From Bacteroidetes bacterium 2013_40CM_41_45 (GTDB lineage: Bacteria > Bacteroidota > Bacteroidia > AKYH767-A > 2013-40CM-41-45): DNA of 64,000 nt. Shown in pieces: positions 16,092 through 23,836 of this stretch. The notes beneath the pieces are model-generated. The model was not told the DNA's origin, ran no database searches, and saw only the letters and a program-made list of their open reading frames with translations. The stretch lies in assembly GCA_002215675.1 (NCBI GenBank), contig NGFH01000003.1, positions 16,957-80,956 of the forward strand, written 5' to 3'. The position numbers and the translations under genes are program-made. Every line of letters begins with the position of its first letter. Within the stretch, counting starts at the first letter, position 1.

Positions 16092-16647
16092 TCAAAAAAT
16101 ATTTGCTAGTGATATTGATGATGTCTTATTGAAATTAATACCTCATTGTTTAGATAAATATAATTTAAATTGGAATGATAATTTAAAAGAAGAAGATATT
16201 ACAGATTGGGCAATTTCTAGTTTTGTTAAACCTGAATGTGGAGAAAAATTTTTTAATTATTTTTCACCAGAAATTTATGATGATATTGATGTAGTTGAAA
16301 ATTCATTGTGGGGAATTAATTGTTTAAGAACTCTCGGATATAGGGTTGTCTTTCTAACATCCAATGCTTTTTCTATCGGAAATATAAAGTTAAATGCTCT
16401 AAATATTAGAGGATTTAATATTGATGAAAAAGATTATTTTGAAACTAGTGATAAATCCATTGATGGTTCACCAATAAAATATGATTGGTTATTAGATGAT
16501 AATATGGATAATATTTTATCAGCACAGGAAAAAGGAATATTATTCACAAGAGCATGGAATAAAAAATATGATTATCAACCTCGTGTTAATGAATGGATAG
16601 AATTAATTGAAAATTTAGAAAATATAACAAATAGGATTCTTGTATGA
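16084..16647 (+). CDS. 5'(3')-deoxyribonucleotidase-like HAD phosphatase
   Basis: 187 residues. HAD motif I is ASDIDDVLL at 8-16 with the nucleophile D10 and acid D12, motif II is the strand FLTSN, and motif III/IV is LLDDN near residue 139. The arrangement, with a helical cap after motif I, fits the NT5C/mdN group that dephosphorylates deoxynucleoside monophosphates. In this operon it may remove unwanted dNMPs during host DNA turnover. It overlaps genes on both sides. Confidence 0.8.
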   Translation: MNNQKIFASDIDDVLLKLIPHCLDKYNLNWNDNLKEEDITDWAISSFVKPECGEKFFNYFSPEIYDDIDVVENSLWGINCLRTLGYRVVFLTSNAFSIGNIKLNALNIRGFNIDEKDYFETSDKSIDGSPIKYDWLLDDNMDNILSAQEKGILFTRAWNKKYDYQPRVNEWIELIENLENITNRILV

Positions 16648-17030
16648 CAAAAGATATAAAATTAAAAGATTCTGGAGAAAGAAGTTCATATAGTTCTGGT
16701 GCGGTTAGAGATAATTCTGAAGGAAAAGGAAGATTTGATTTAATACCGTATCAGGGAATGATTAGATTGGCTAGGCATTATGAAGCTGGTGCAAAGAAAT
16801 ATTCTGATAGAAATTGGGAAAAGGGAATGAATATTTCAAGATATGTTGATGCCGCATTAAGACATCTTTTTAAATATGTCGCCGGTTGGAATGATGAAGA
16901 CCATTTGGCCGCTGTAGCATGGAATGTGTTTAGTATAATGCATCACGAGCATTCATTACCAGAATTCCAAGATTTACCAATTTGGAAAGATAGAAAATCA
17001 AATTGGATTGTTGATGAAACAATTGAATAA
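16644..17030 (+). CDS. dATP/dGTP diphosphohydrolase (MazZ/DUF5664 type)
   Basis: 128 residues. The sequence follows the family closely: SGERSSYSSGAVRDN near the start, then GRFDLIPYQGM, HYEAGAKKYSDRNWEKG, RYVDAALRHLFKY, and DEDHLAAVAWNVF. The acidic and His residues in the HYEAG and EDHLA helices form the metal site of this MazG-like fold. Known members hydrolyse dATP or dGTP to the monophosphate; MazZ does so in phages with diaminopurine genomes. No PurZ gene is visible here. Its ATG overlaps the nucleotidase stop. Confidence 0.85.
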   Translation: MTKDIKLKDSGERSSYSSGAVRDNSEGKGRFDLIPYQGMIRLARHYEAGAKKYSDRNWEKGMNISRYVDAALRHLFKYVAGWNDEDHLAAVAWNVFSIMHHEHSLPEFQDLPIWKDRKSNWIVDETIE

Positions 17031-17034
17031 ATAT

Positions 17035-17071
17035 AAATAATAATCCGAAGAAATTTGGATTATTATTTTTT
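17035..17071 (+). terminator. Intrinsic terminator
   Basis: A 12-bp stem (AAATAATAATCC, 17035-17046, with 17057-17068) and T-run ending at 17071, directly after the diphosphohydrolase gene. The remaining 57 bases before the reductase gene contain its ribosome binding site and no clear promoter. Confidence 0.75.
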
Positions 17072-17128
17072 CTTAAATTTCAATAGAAGGGAGATTGTTT
17101 GTAAAAAATAAAAATTTATGGAGGCTAT

Positions 17129-18748
17129 ATGGGATTTGCAGATGATATAATGAAATTGAGATATTCTTGGGATAAAAAAGATGGAACAAAAGAAGAATGG
17201 CCTGATATAGCCAAAAGAGTAGTTAAAAATGTTTTCTCTTCAGTTGAATTTGAAAATAAAAAAGAAATTTCTGATAGAATTATACAATTAATTTCTGAAA
17301 GAAAATTTATTCCGGGTGGCAGATTTCTTGCACAATCAGGAAGAGATTATCATCAGGTGAATAATTGTTTTTTATTAAAAGTTGAAGATACAAGAGAATC
17401 TTGGGGTGATTTGGCAAATAAAGCTACAATAATGTTAATGTCCGGCGGTGGATTAGGTGTGGATTATTCTGAACTTAGACCTAAAGATACTCCATTAAAA
17501 AGAAGTGGGGGTGTCTCTTCAGGAGTTATTCCTTTGATGAAAATGATAAATGAAATTGGCAGAGGAGTTATGTCTGGTGGAAAACGAAGAAGTGCAATTT
17601 GGGCTGGACTTAGATGGAATCATGGAGATATATTTGATTTCGTAAATATTAAAAATTGGTCTGAAGATATTAAAAAATTGAAACAAAAAGATTTTGATTT
17701 TCCAGCACCTATGGATATGACTAATATATCTGTTATATTAGATAAAGATTTTTTTGATGCTTATGAAAATAAAGAAAACGAAAAACATAAACATGCACAA
17801 AATGTTTATTGGCAAGTAATAGAAAATATGACTAAATCTGGAGAACCCGGCTTTAGTATTGATTATGAAAATAAAAAAGAATCTTTAAGAAATGCATGCA
17901 CTGAAATTGTATCGGAAGAAGATTCGGATGTATGTTGTTTAGGTTCTATAAATTTATCTCAAATAAAAGATATAAATGAATTAAAAGAAGTTACTGAGTT
18001 GGGACAATTATTTTTGATTGTTGGAACTGAATATTCTGATGTTCCACATCCAAAAGTAAAAGAAATACAAAAAAGATTAAGAAGAACTGGATTAGGATTG
18101 ATGGGGTTTCATGAATGGTTAATTCGTAGAAATTATAAATACGAACCAAATGAAGAATTGGGAGAATGGTTATCTGTTTGGGAAAAAGAATCTAATAAAT
18201 CAGCTAAAAAATGGTCAAAAATATTAGGTTTTAATGAACCGATTAAAAAACGTGCCATTGCACCAAATGGAACTATTTCAATTGCCGGAGGACAAACAAC
18301 ATCTGGCATAGAGCCTATTTTTAGCGTAGCATATCAAAGAAGATATTTGACCCCTGATGGATGGAAAAAACAATATGTCGTTGATTTTGTAGCAGAAAAA
18401 TTACATGAAGAAGGATATGATGTCTCACAAATTGAAGATGCATATTCATTAAGTTTAAATGTTGAAAAAAGAATATCATTTCAAGCATTTGTTCAAAAAT
18501 ATGTTGATAATTCAATTTCATCCACGATAAATATGCCAGCTTATGAAACATTGGGAAATAATGATTATAAAAAATTTGGTAAAATATTAATGAAATATTT
18601 GCCTCAACTAAGAGGGATAACCGTATATCCCGATGGAAGTAGGGGCGGGCAACCATTAACTCCTGTTTCATTTGATTTTGCTATATCAAAAAAGAACGTT
18701 GTTTTTGAAGGAAGTGAAGAATGTGCAGATGGTATTTGTGGTGTATAA
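17129..18748 (+). CDS. nrdJ: Class II (B12-dependent) ribonucleotide reductase
   Basis: 539 residues, adenosylcobalamin-dependent reductase that makes deoxynucleotides. The substrate-site Cys is in VNNCFLL (C80), the loop NACTEIV carries the radical-site Cys and catalytic Glu (C257, E259), followed by CCLGSINLS, the phosphate-binding APNGTISIAGGQTTSGIEPIF, and a C-terminal redox pair CADGIC. SGGGLGVDYSELRP is the usual fold signature. No cone domain of the class I ATP type is evident and no small subunit is nearby, consistent with class II. TGGAGG precedes the ATG. It is the last gene of the rightward block. Confidence 0.9.
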   Translation: MGFADDIMKLRYSWDKKDGTKEEWPDIAKRVVKNVFSSVEFENKKEISDRIIQLISERKFIPGGRFLAQSGRDYHQVNNCFLLKVEDTRESWGDLANKATIMLMSGGGLGVDYSELRPKDTPLKRSGGVSSGVIPLMKMINEIGRGVMSGGKRRSAIWAGLRWNHGDIFDFVNIKNWSEDIKKLKQKDFDFPAPMDMTNISVILDKDFFDAYENKENEKHKHAQNVYWQVIENMTKSGEPGFSIDYENKKESLRNACTEIVSEEDSDVCCLGSINLSQIKDINELKEVTELGQLFLIVGTEYSDVPHPKVKEIQKRLRRTGLGLMGFHEWLIRRNYKYEPNEELGEWLSVWEKESNKSAKKWSKILGFNEPIKKRAIAPNGTISIAGGQTTSGIEPIFSVAYQRRYLTPDGWKKQYVVDFVAEKLHEEGYDVSQIEDAYSLSLNVEKRISFQAFVQKYVDNSISSTINMPAYETLGNNDYKKFGKILMKYLPQLRGITVYPDGSRGGQPLTPVSFDFAISKKNVVFEGSEECADGICGV

Positions 18749-18784
18749 TATAATTGATAGAATCAAAATTTTATAAATAGTAAA

Positions 18785-18816
18785 AAAAATACCCTAGAAT
18801 TTTCTAGGGTATTTTT
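18785..18816. terminator. Bidirectional terminator between convergent blocks
   Basis: A perfect 15-bp inverted repeat, AAAAATACCCTAGAA (18785-18799) and TTCTAGGGTATTTTT (18802-18816). Flanking A/T runs make it work from both sides, ending the reductase transcript and the leftward virion transcript. Confidence 0.88.
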
Positions 18817-18818
18817 AT

Positions 18819-19640
18819 TTAAAACATTATGAAAAATGATGATGCAAGTAACGTAGGAGCAACAAAAGTACCATTTGAAGTAAATGAATGAATAGTTTTT
18901 CCTCCAGAATGTGTAATTGTTCCTCCGGTTCCATCAACTACACCAGCAGAAGTATAGGATAAAACGCAAATTCCTGAGCCACCATTACCTCCATTACTTG
19001 CGCCAGCACCACCACCACCGCCGCCGCCAGTATTTGCTGTTCCATTACTTCCTGCTCCTGATGATGCTCCATTTCCGCCTCCACCGGTTCCTCCTGTTCC
19101 ACCAGTTCCACCATTTATTCCTCCGCCACCACCGCCAGCATATGTAACCGATGCTCCTGTTATTGATGATGCAAGCCCGGCTCCACCGTTACCTCCCACA
19201 CTTGTTGTTCCATTATTTCCTACTGCATTTTTTCCACCACCACCACCAGTTCCAAAGTTTGCAGATGTAACGCCAGTACCACCACTTGAACCTTGTCCAC
19301 CTGTACCTGCACCAGCGGTTCCACTAAATCCAGCACCACCGCCAGAACCTCCAGTACGTCCCGGATATTTACTTGTATCAGCACCAGACGCAGTTCCACC
19401 ACCACCACCTTTTGTTGATGTATGGCTATTCCATGTCGAGTCATTTCCATCTGTTCCTTGTGTTGCCGTTCCTCCAGTTGCACCAGCACCTCCACCTCCA
19501 ACAACAACGGGTAGAGATGCTGAAGTAGCAACGGCATCTGTTCCGGTAATCATTCCACCGGCACCACCGCCACCTCCAATAATATTTGCTCCACCACCTC
19601 CACCAGCCACAAGTAAATAATCTATATTTATGTTTGCCAT
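18819..19640 (-). CDS. Glycine-rich tail tip / adhesin-like protein
   Basis: 273 residues. After INIDYLLVAGGGGG the protein is dominated by Gly runs spaced by short Ala/Ser/Thr/Asn stretches, then a distal hydrophobic segment (FTSNGTFVAP). This matches phage glycine-rich domain proteins that pack polyglycine-II helices at fibre tips, as in the gp38-type adhesins. It is the last gene of the virion operon and directly follows the long fibre gene, so receptor binding is the natural guess. GC content is locally higher because of the glycine codons. Confidence 0.75.
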   Translation of the reverse strand: MANINIDYLLVAGGGGGANIIGGGGGAGGMITGTDAVATSASLPVVVGGGGAGATGGTATQGTDGNDSTWNSHTSTKGGGGGTASGADTSKYPGRTGGSGGGAGFSGTAGAGTGGQGSSGGTGVTSANFGTGGGGGKNAVGNNGTTSVGGNGGAGLASSITGASVTYAGGGGGGINGGTGGTGGTGGGGNGASSGAGSNGTANTGGGGGGGAGASNGGNGGSGICVLSYTSAGVVDGTGGTITHSGGKTIHSFTSNGTFVAPTLLASSFFIMF

Positions 19641-21392
19641 TTAAGCCTCTTGTGCCGATGCAACCAAGTCCCACTTTGTATCTGTTGAATTATAGATAAA
19701 TCCAAGATATAAAGTTTTACTTATTACAGTTGTTGTTGGCAATGCCGTTCCCATAGCCCTATAGATTGCATTAAAAGCTAAGGCTCTAGCTGTAGCATTA
19801 TCTTTTATACGAATAGTTAATTTATATCCTTGTTTTGGACTTCCTCCGGGAATACCAAAAGTAGGTGCGGTAGCAAGAGCGGTAACAGTAAATAATAAAT
19901 TATTAATTGCCGCTGTTGGAGTCGGGGTTGAACTTGAAGTAATTGTTTCTGTAGGAATATCTATACTTGGTAATCCACCACTGTAATATAAATTTGTTCC
20001 ATCAGAAATAAATTCCAATACAGTTACAGAACTGGCAACTAAATTAACTTGAGGAACATTGATAAATACAGCGTTCCATGTTGGATTTCTTCCTCCAGTT
20101 CCATCCTGTGTTAAAACAAGCGTGTATATGCCACCAACTTTCAAATTTGTTGGAGCGGCAAATGTTCTGCTTCCACCAAATGTAACTGTAGCATAACTTC
20201 CACTATTTGTATCCCAAGATATTGTTGCACCATCGGTAAGTGCAAACGATGTTTGAGCAGGATTTGTAAGTGTTTTATTTGTTAAAATATCGGTCGTTGC
20301 TTTTCCAACTAAAGTATCAGTTGCATCTGGCAATGTCAATGTTCTATCATTTGTATGAGATGAAAGTATTGTCATTGTTTTTCCGGTAGTTGCACCACCT
20401 AGAGATGTTTTTAATGCTTTTGTTACATCAGAAACATTTCCAAAATAAGATGTTGAATCTGACAATATTTTATTTGTTAAAGTATCTGTTGTTGTTTTTC
20501 CAATTAAAGTATCTGTTATATCTGGCAATGTCAAGCTTCTATCGTTTGTATGAGAAGAAACAATAGTCATTGTTTTTGCTGTTGTTGAACCGCCTAAAGA
20601 TGTTTTTAATATTTTTGTAGCATCAGAAACATTAACAAAATATGATGTTGAATCAGAAAATAATTTATTTGTTAAAGTAGATGCTACCGCATCATAATAA
20701 GTTTTTATGGTTGCTTTTAAATTTGCCCATGTTAATTTTTTAAGGACATTTGATGCCGCACTATCCACCAATGGAATTTCATCAGCATCTACGGGAGTTG
20801 CTTTTGTTGTTGCGGCATGAGTGGTATCTGCAAGCATTCCTGCTTGTGTGGTTGTTCCTAATAATGTATTATCAGAATTGACCGTAACAAGATTTCCTGA
20901 AGTACCAACTATATTTATTTGGTCTGCACTATTTGCTGACACCCATAACCATCTAGTCCCATCAAATATAAATAAATATTCTCTTCCAATTGTTAAATCT
21001 GAACCAGTTAAATTTATAGCAGTGCCAGAACTATTATTTTTCATTACGGATTTAATTCCCAATGAATTTATATTTAAAGTTACAGTTCCACTAGATGTAG
21101 TATCTAAAGTTAATATTATTGTCATACCAGTTACATAAGATGTTATCGCTGTTATACCTGTAACGGCATAAAAATTTGCAGATTGAAACAATGCTGTTAC
21201 TGGAATAGAACCCCTTGTAGATTGCAAGCTTGTAATTTGTGCGGCTTGGACACCATATGCAGTATCTATTTTATAAAAATTGCTTGTTGATGATGGGCCA
21301 TCAATAACAGCCCTCCAAGTTGCAAAAGTTGCCGCTTGGTCGCCAGTTGAATCATATAAGACTAATCCTAAATTCGGAGTTGTAGTAGTCAT
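19641..21392 (-). CDS. Tail fibre protein with internal 65-residue repeats
   Basis: 583 residues. The N-terminus (MTTTTPNLGLVLYDSTGDQ) is typical of phage fibre attachment segments. The middle has two near-copies of a 65-residue unit with DSTSYF, LKTSLGG, SSHTNDR, LTLPD and TDTL...LTNK, followed by a partial copy; the C-terminal third is beta-rich and Thr/Ser/Ala-rich. These fit trimeric fibres. AAAGGAAAAAAATA precedes the ATG; the stop abuts the tip protein gene. Confidence 0.78.
   Translation of the reverse strand: MTTTTPNLGLVLYDSTGDQAATFATWRAVIDGPSSTSNFYKIDTAYGVQAAQITSLQSTRGSIPVTALFQSANFYAVTGITAITSYVTGMTIILTLDTTSSGTVTLNINSLGIKSVMKNNSSGTAINLTGSDLTIGREYLFIFDGTRWLWVSANSADQINIVGTSGNLVTVNSDNTLLGTTTQAGMLADTTHAATTKATPVDADEIPLVDSAASNVLKKLTWANLKATIKTYYDAVASTLTNKLFSDSTSYFVNVSDATKILKTSLGGSTTAKTMTIVSSHTNDRSLTLPDITDTLIGKTTTDTLTNKILSDSTSYFGNVSDVTKALKTSLGGATTGKTMTILSSHTNDRTLTLPDATDTLVGKATTDILTNKTLTNPAQTSFALTDGATISWDTNSGSYATVTFGGSRTFAAPTNLKVGGIYTLVLTQDGTGGRNPTWNAVFINVPQVNLVASSVTVLEFISDGTNLYYSGGLPSIDIPTETITSSSTPTPTAAINNLLFTVTALATAPTFGIPGGSPKQGYKLTIRIKDNATARALAFNAIYRAMGTALPTTTVISKTLYLGFIYNSTDTKWDLVASAQEA
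20276..20665 (-). repeat. Two 195-bp tandem repeats in the fibre gene
   Basis: The segment TTTATTTGTTAAA recurs with a 195-base period (about 20274, 20469, 20664), encoding two 65-residue fibre units and the start of a third. Confidence 0.7.
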
Positions 21393-21410
21393 TATTTTTT
21401 TCCTTTCTGA

Positions 21411-21896
21411 TTACGTTAATGTGTAATCCATAGTTCCTAAAGTTTGTGTATCTAATGTCCCTAATGTTTGAGGGTCAAAATCTCCCAATAAATTAAAAAT
21501 AGCATAAATTGCTGTTGCAGTTACATGAATTTTTCCTTCATTTATTATTGTAATTATTTTTTGTTTAGCACGAGAAATAAATATAATATCTATTTGACTG
21601 TTTATAATAACTACAAATTTCATTATTTGTTTCATTGAATAGTTTATTTTAATATATTTAGCATTAATTGTTTGTGTAATTTTTGTTATCAATTTTACAA
21701 TTGAAACTAATAATTTAATTTTTTTTACATTTATTGTAGCACTTGCTTTACTTAATATTGTGGCAACAAATAAAATATCTAATTGTTGTATAATTCTAAA
21801 AATAAGTGTTGTAGCAAATTGAAATCCAGATATGAATAAAGAAAAAGTTTTATTTTTTCTATTTATTAATTTAAAAGATTTTTTATTTATATTCAT
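21411..21896 (-). CDS. Hypothetical protein between fibre genes
   Basis: 161 residues, unusually rich in Ile and Lys with alternating pattern, ending in a short repeat QTLGTLDTQTLGTMD. No family recognised. The C-terminal QTLG repeat recalls short beta repeats of fibre accessory proteins. AGGAATTATT lies upstream of the ATG. Confidence 0.5.
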   Translation of the reverse strand: MNINKKSFKLINRKNKTFSLFISGFQFATTLIFRIIQQLDILFVATILSKASATINVKKIKLLVSIVKLITKITQTINAKYIKINYSMKQIMKFVVIINSQIDIIFISRAKQKIITIINEGKIHVTATAIYAIFNLLGDFDPQTLGTLDTQTLGTMDYTLT

Positions 21897-21913
21897 AACG
21901 AATAATTCCTATA

Positions 21914-22321
21914 TTAAGAATTGTTCATTTGAACAGTAATAGCACCAATAGCAAATAAAACTGTTGTTGCAGATGCAACGGCTCTTGATGGTGTCAATAC
22001 GTCAAAAAACCAAATATTTCCTGATGTCAATGCATCAGAAATAAATACATAAGTTATAGTTCCCCATGATGCCGTACTTTCTGCAAATGTTACTGCCGCT
22101 GAATTTGTTAAAATTCCATTTGATGCTGTTCCCCAATTTGTTTTATCATTTACCAGTGCAACTCTGGCATAAGAACCACCAGAAGGTTCAGTTGCTCCCG
22201 TACCATCAATAGCAATAGCTGTTGTTGATAATCCAAAATACATTGTTCCGGGTGGAGTATATGCAACCGAACCAAAATTTCTATCTATAATTTTATTTGC
22301 GCTAAAATATGTAATCGCCAT
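21914..22321 (-). CDS. Virion-associated protein (tail fibre region)
   Basis: 135 residues with AAGGAGAAAAAA upstream. The pattern TMYFGLSTT, EPSGGSYARV, NSAAVTF, WGTITYVFISDA and GNIWFFDVL occurs in many phage tail-region proteins of unknown exact role. No membrane or signal segment. Position among the tail genes supports a structural role. Confidence 0.65.
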   Translation of the reverse strand: MAITYFSANKIIDRNFGSVAYTPPGTMYFGLSTTAIAIDGTGATEPSGGSYARVALVNDKTNWGTASNGILTNSAAVTFAESTASWGTITYVFISDALTSGNIWFFDVLTPSRAVASATTVLFAIGAITVQMNNS

Positions 22322-22322
22322 T

Positions 22323-23246
22323 TTATTTTTTCTCCTTTTTTATTCCATTTGGAAAATTTAATTTTCTTGATAAATCATTCTGAATAACATAATTATCATA
22401 TGATATTGCAGAATCTATTTCATTTTTAAAATATCCCAAACATATTCTTTTATTTTTTATTGTTATTCTAGTTCTCCATAAATTACAACGAGTATCAAAA
22501 ATAACACCAATATAAATACTCGATTGTCTTGAAATATGTTCTTGTTCTAATTTATCAATTATTTTTTGATTTTTTTTAATTTCTTTTTTCGTTATTTTAT
22601 TTAATTTTGATTTATCATATCCATAATATTTTATTAATCCATCATTATATGCTAAAGCCGCAGAAATTTCAGTTTTATGATAGCCGAGAGAATGTTTTAT
22701 TTTTAAATACATTATTTCTGCGTGCCATGAATTATTAAATCTATCCCAATAAACACCGACATATTTACTTGATGTATTTGAGTGTTTAGAACCTAAACTT
22801 GAAATAACCCTAGAATCTTTTTCTTTTTGAGATTGTTTTCTTCCCTTCGTATTGGTATTACCCATCATTGCAATGGACATTTTTTTGTTTCTCTCTTTTG
22901 TATGTCTTCTTCCAAGCATCGGAGCTATTCCACCCGGAGAAATATTATATCCATTTGGTTTTTGAGATTTTAATTTTTTTATCAAATGAATCTCTCTTAT
23001 GTGTAATTTTTCCACTTTGCAGAATTCTAAAACACCAATTTCAAAATTTTCTTCACCATATTTATTCCAAGAATTTTGTAATATTAGACAATCATCATCA
23101 TTTTTCCTCAATTCTCTGAGATGTCCCATTATTCTATTCCTCAAATCTTTAGCTTGACCAATATATAATTTTTCATTTATTATGTTTTTAAAATAATATA
23201 TTCCAGACTTGCCTTCTAAATCTTCAAATAAATTTATCTTTTTCAT
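22323..23246 (-). CDS. GIY-YIG homing endonuclease with two AP2-like domains
   Basis: 307 residues. N-terminal GIY-YIG domain (SGIYYFKNI, KLYIGQAK, R25-region, Glu in IREIHLIKKL), then NGYNISPGGIAP and NUMOD-like segments, then two AP2-like DNA-binding units (SKYVGVYWDR to ALAYNDG, and SIYIGVIFDTR to LSRKLNFP). It is free-standing between two virion genes with only 1-6 bases on either side and does not break a recognisable reading frame. Confidence 0.87.
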   Translation of the reverse strand: MKKINLFEDLEGKSGIYYFKNIINEKLYIGQAKDLRNRIMGHLRELRKNDDDCLILQNSWNKYGEENFEIGVLEFCKVEKLHIREIHLIKKLKSQKPNGYNISPGGIAPMLGRRHTKERNKKMSIAMMGNTNTKGRKQSQKEKDSRVISSLGSKHSNTSSKYVGVYWDRFNNSWHAEIMYLKIKHSLGYHKTEISAALAYNDGLIKYYGYDKSKLNKITKKEIKKNQKIIDKLEQEHISRQSSIYIGVIFDTRCNLWRTRITIKNKRICLGYFKNEIDSAISYDNYVIQNDLSRKLNFPNGIKKEKK

Positions 23247-23252
23247 TTTGTT

Positions 23253-23609
23253 TTATGTTAATTCTATGCGGGGAAGAATGAGGCAGATTCCCTGTGCTGG
23301 ACGATACTCACTTCCACCAAAACTTGTGATGATAGGTTGTTGAATATATTTTCCAAAAAATGTTTCTGTATTTGTAGCCGATAATTCAATTTTAAATTTA
23401 TTAGTAGCCGTTATTGTTCCAACAATATGTAGAACAGTAAAATCTGGTTGTCCATAAGGACATAAAACCCAATCTACTGTTGCTCCACCTAAATCTAAAG
23501 GAGTAACACCATCTTCTTCAAAAACTTCAAATTCAAGAGTATAAGTATTTCCAGCAATAAATGAAAATTCTTCGAGTGAATTTAAGGTTTTAAAACTTAT
23601 AAAAGACAT
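23253..23609 (-). CDS. Baseplate/tail protein, BppU-like N-terminal fold (tentative)
   Basis: 118 residues. The opening FIAGNTYTLEFEVFEEDGVTPLDL and the VDWVLCPYGQ strand resemble Ig-like domains that begin upper-baseplate or fibre-adaptor proteins in phages of Gram-positive bacteria. Strong AAAGGAGG site. Located between the Tal-like gene and the fibres, so an adaptor role is reasonable. Confidence 0.55.
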   Translation of the reverse strand: MSFISFKTLNSLEEFSFIAGNTYTLEFEVFEEDGVTPLDLGGATVDWVLCPYGQPDFTVLHIVGTITATNKFKIELSATNTETFFGKYIQQPIITSFGGSEYRPAQGICLILPRIELT

Positions 23610-23810
23610 TTAATTTTCCTCCTTTTTTTCTTCAGGTTTATTTTCTTCAATATTTTCAACAACAATCAAATTATCAAATATATTTTTTAATGCAACTTTA
23701 GATAAAAAAATATGTTCTACTCCATTCCCTTTTACCTCTATTTCTGATAAATTGTTATTTATTTTTATTATTATTTCTTTTATTTCTATCTCGCTCTTAT
23801 ATTGAAACAT
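23610..23810 (-). CDS. Small acidic hypothetical protein
   Basis: 66 residues; beta-type N-terminus, then a Glu/Lys-rich tail ending EENKPEEKKEEN. AAAAGGAAAA precedes the ATG. Its stop abuts the next gene. No family recognised. Confidence 0.55.
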   Translation of the reverse strand: MFQYKSEIEIKEIIIKINNNLSEIEVKGNGVEHIFLSKVALKNIFDNLIVVENIEENKPEEKKEEN

Positions 23811-23836
23811 ACTATATTTTCCTTTTAAAAATTTAT

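Noticed and set aside
17129..18748. Intron or intein in the ribonucleotide reductase gene
   Set aside because: The frame is continuous through all conserved motifs and has no extra domain.
18917..19537. Open frames opposite to and shifted from the glycine-rich gene
   Set aside because: They are by-products of GGN-rich sequence; the translations are Leu/His/Arg runs without sense.
18819..21392. Diversity-generating retroelement acting on the fibre genes
   Set aside because: No reverse transcriptase, template repeat or IMH-like site is seen in the window.
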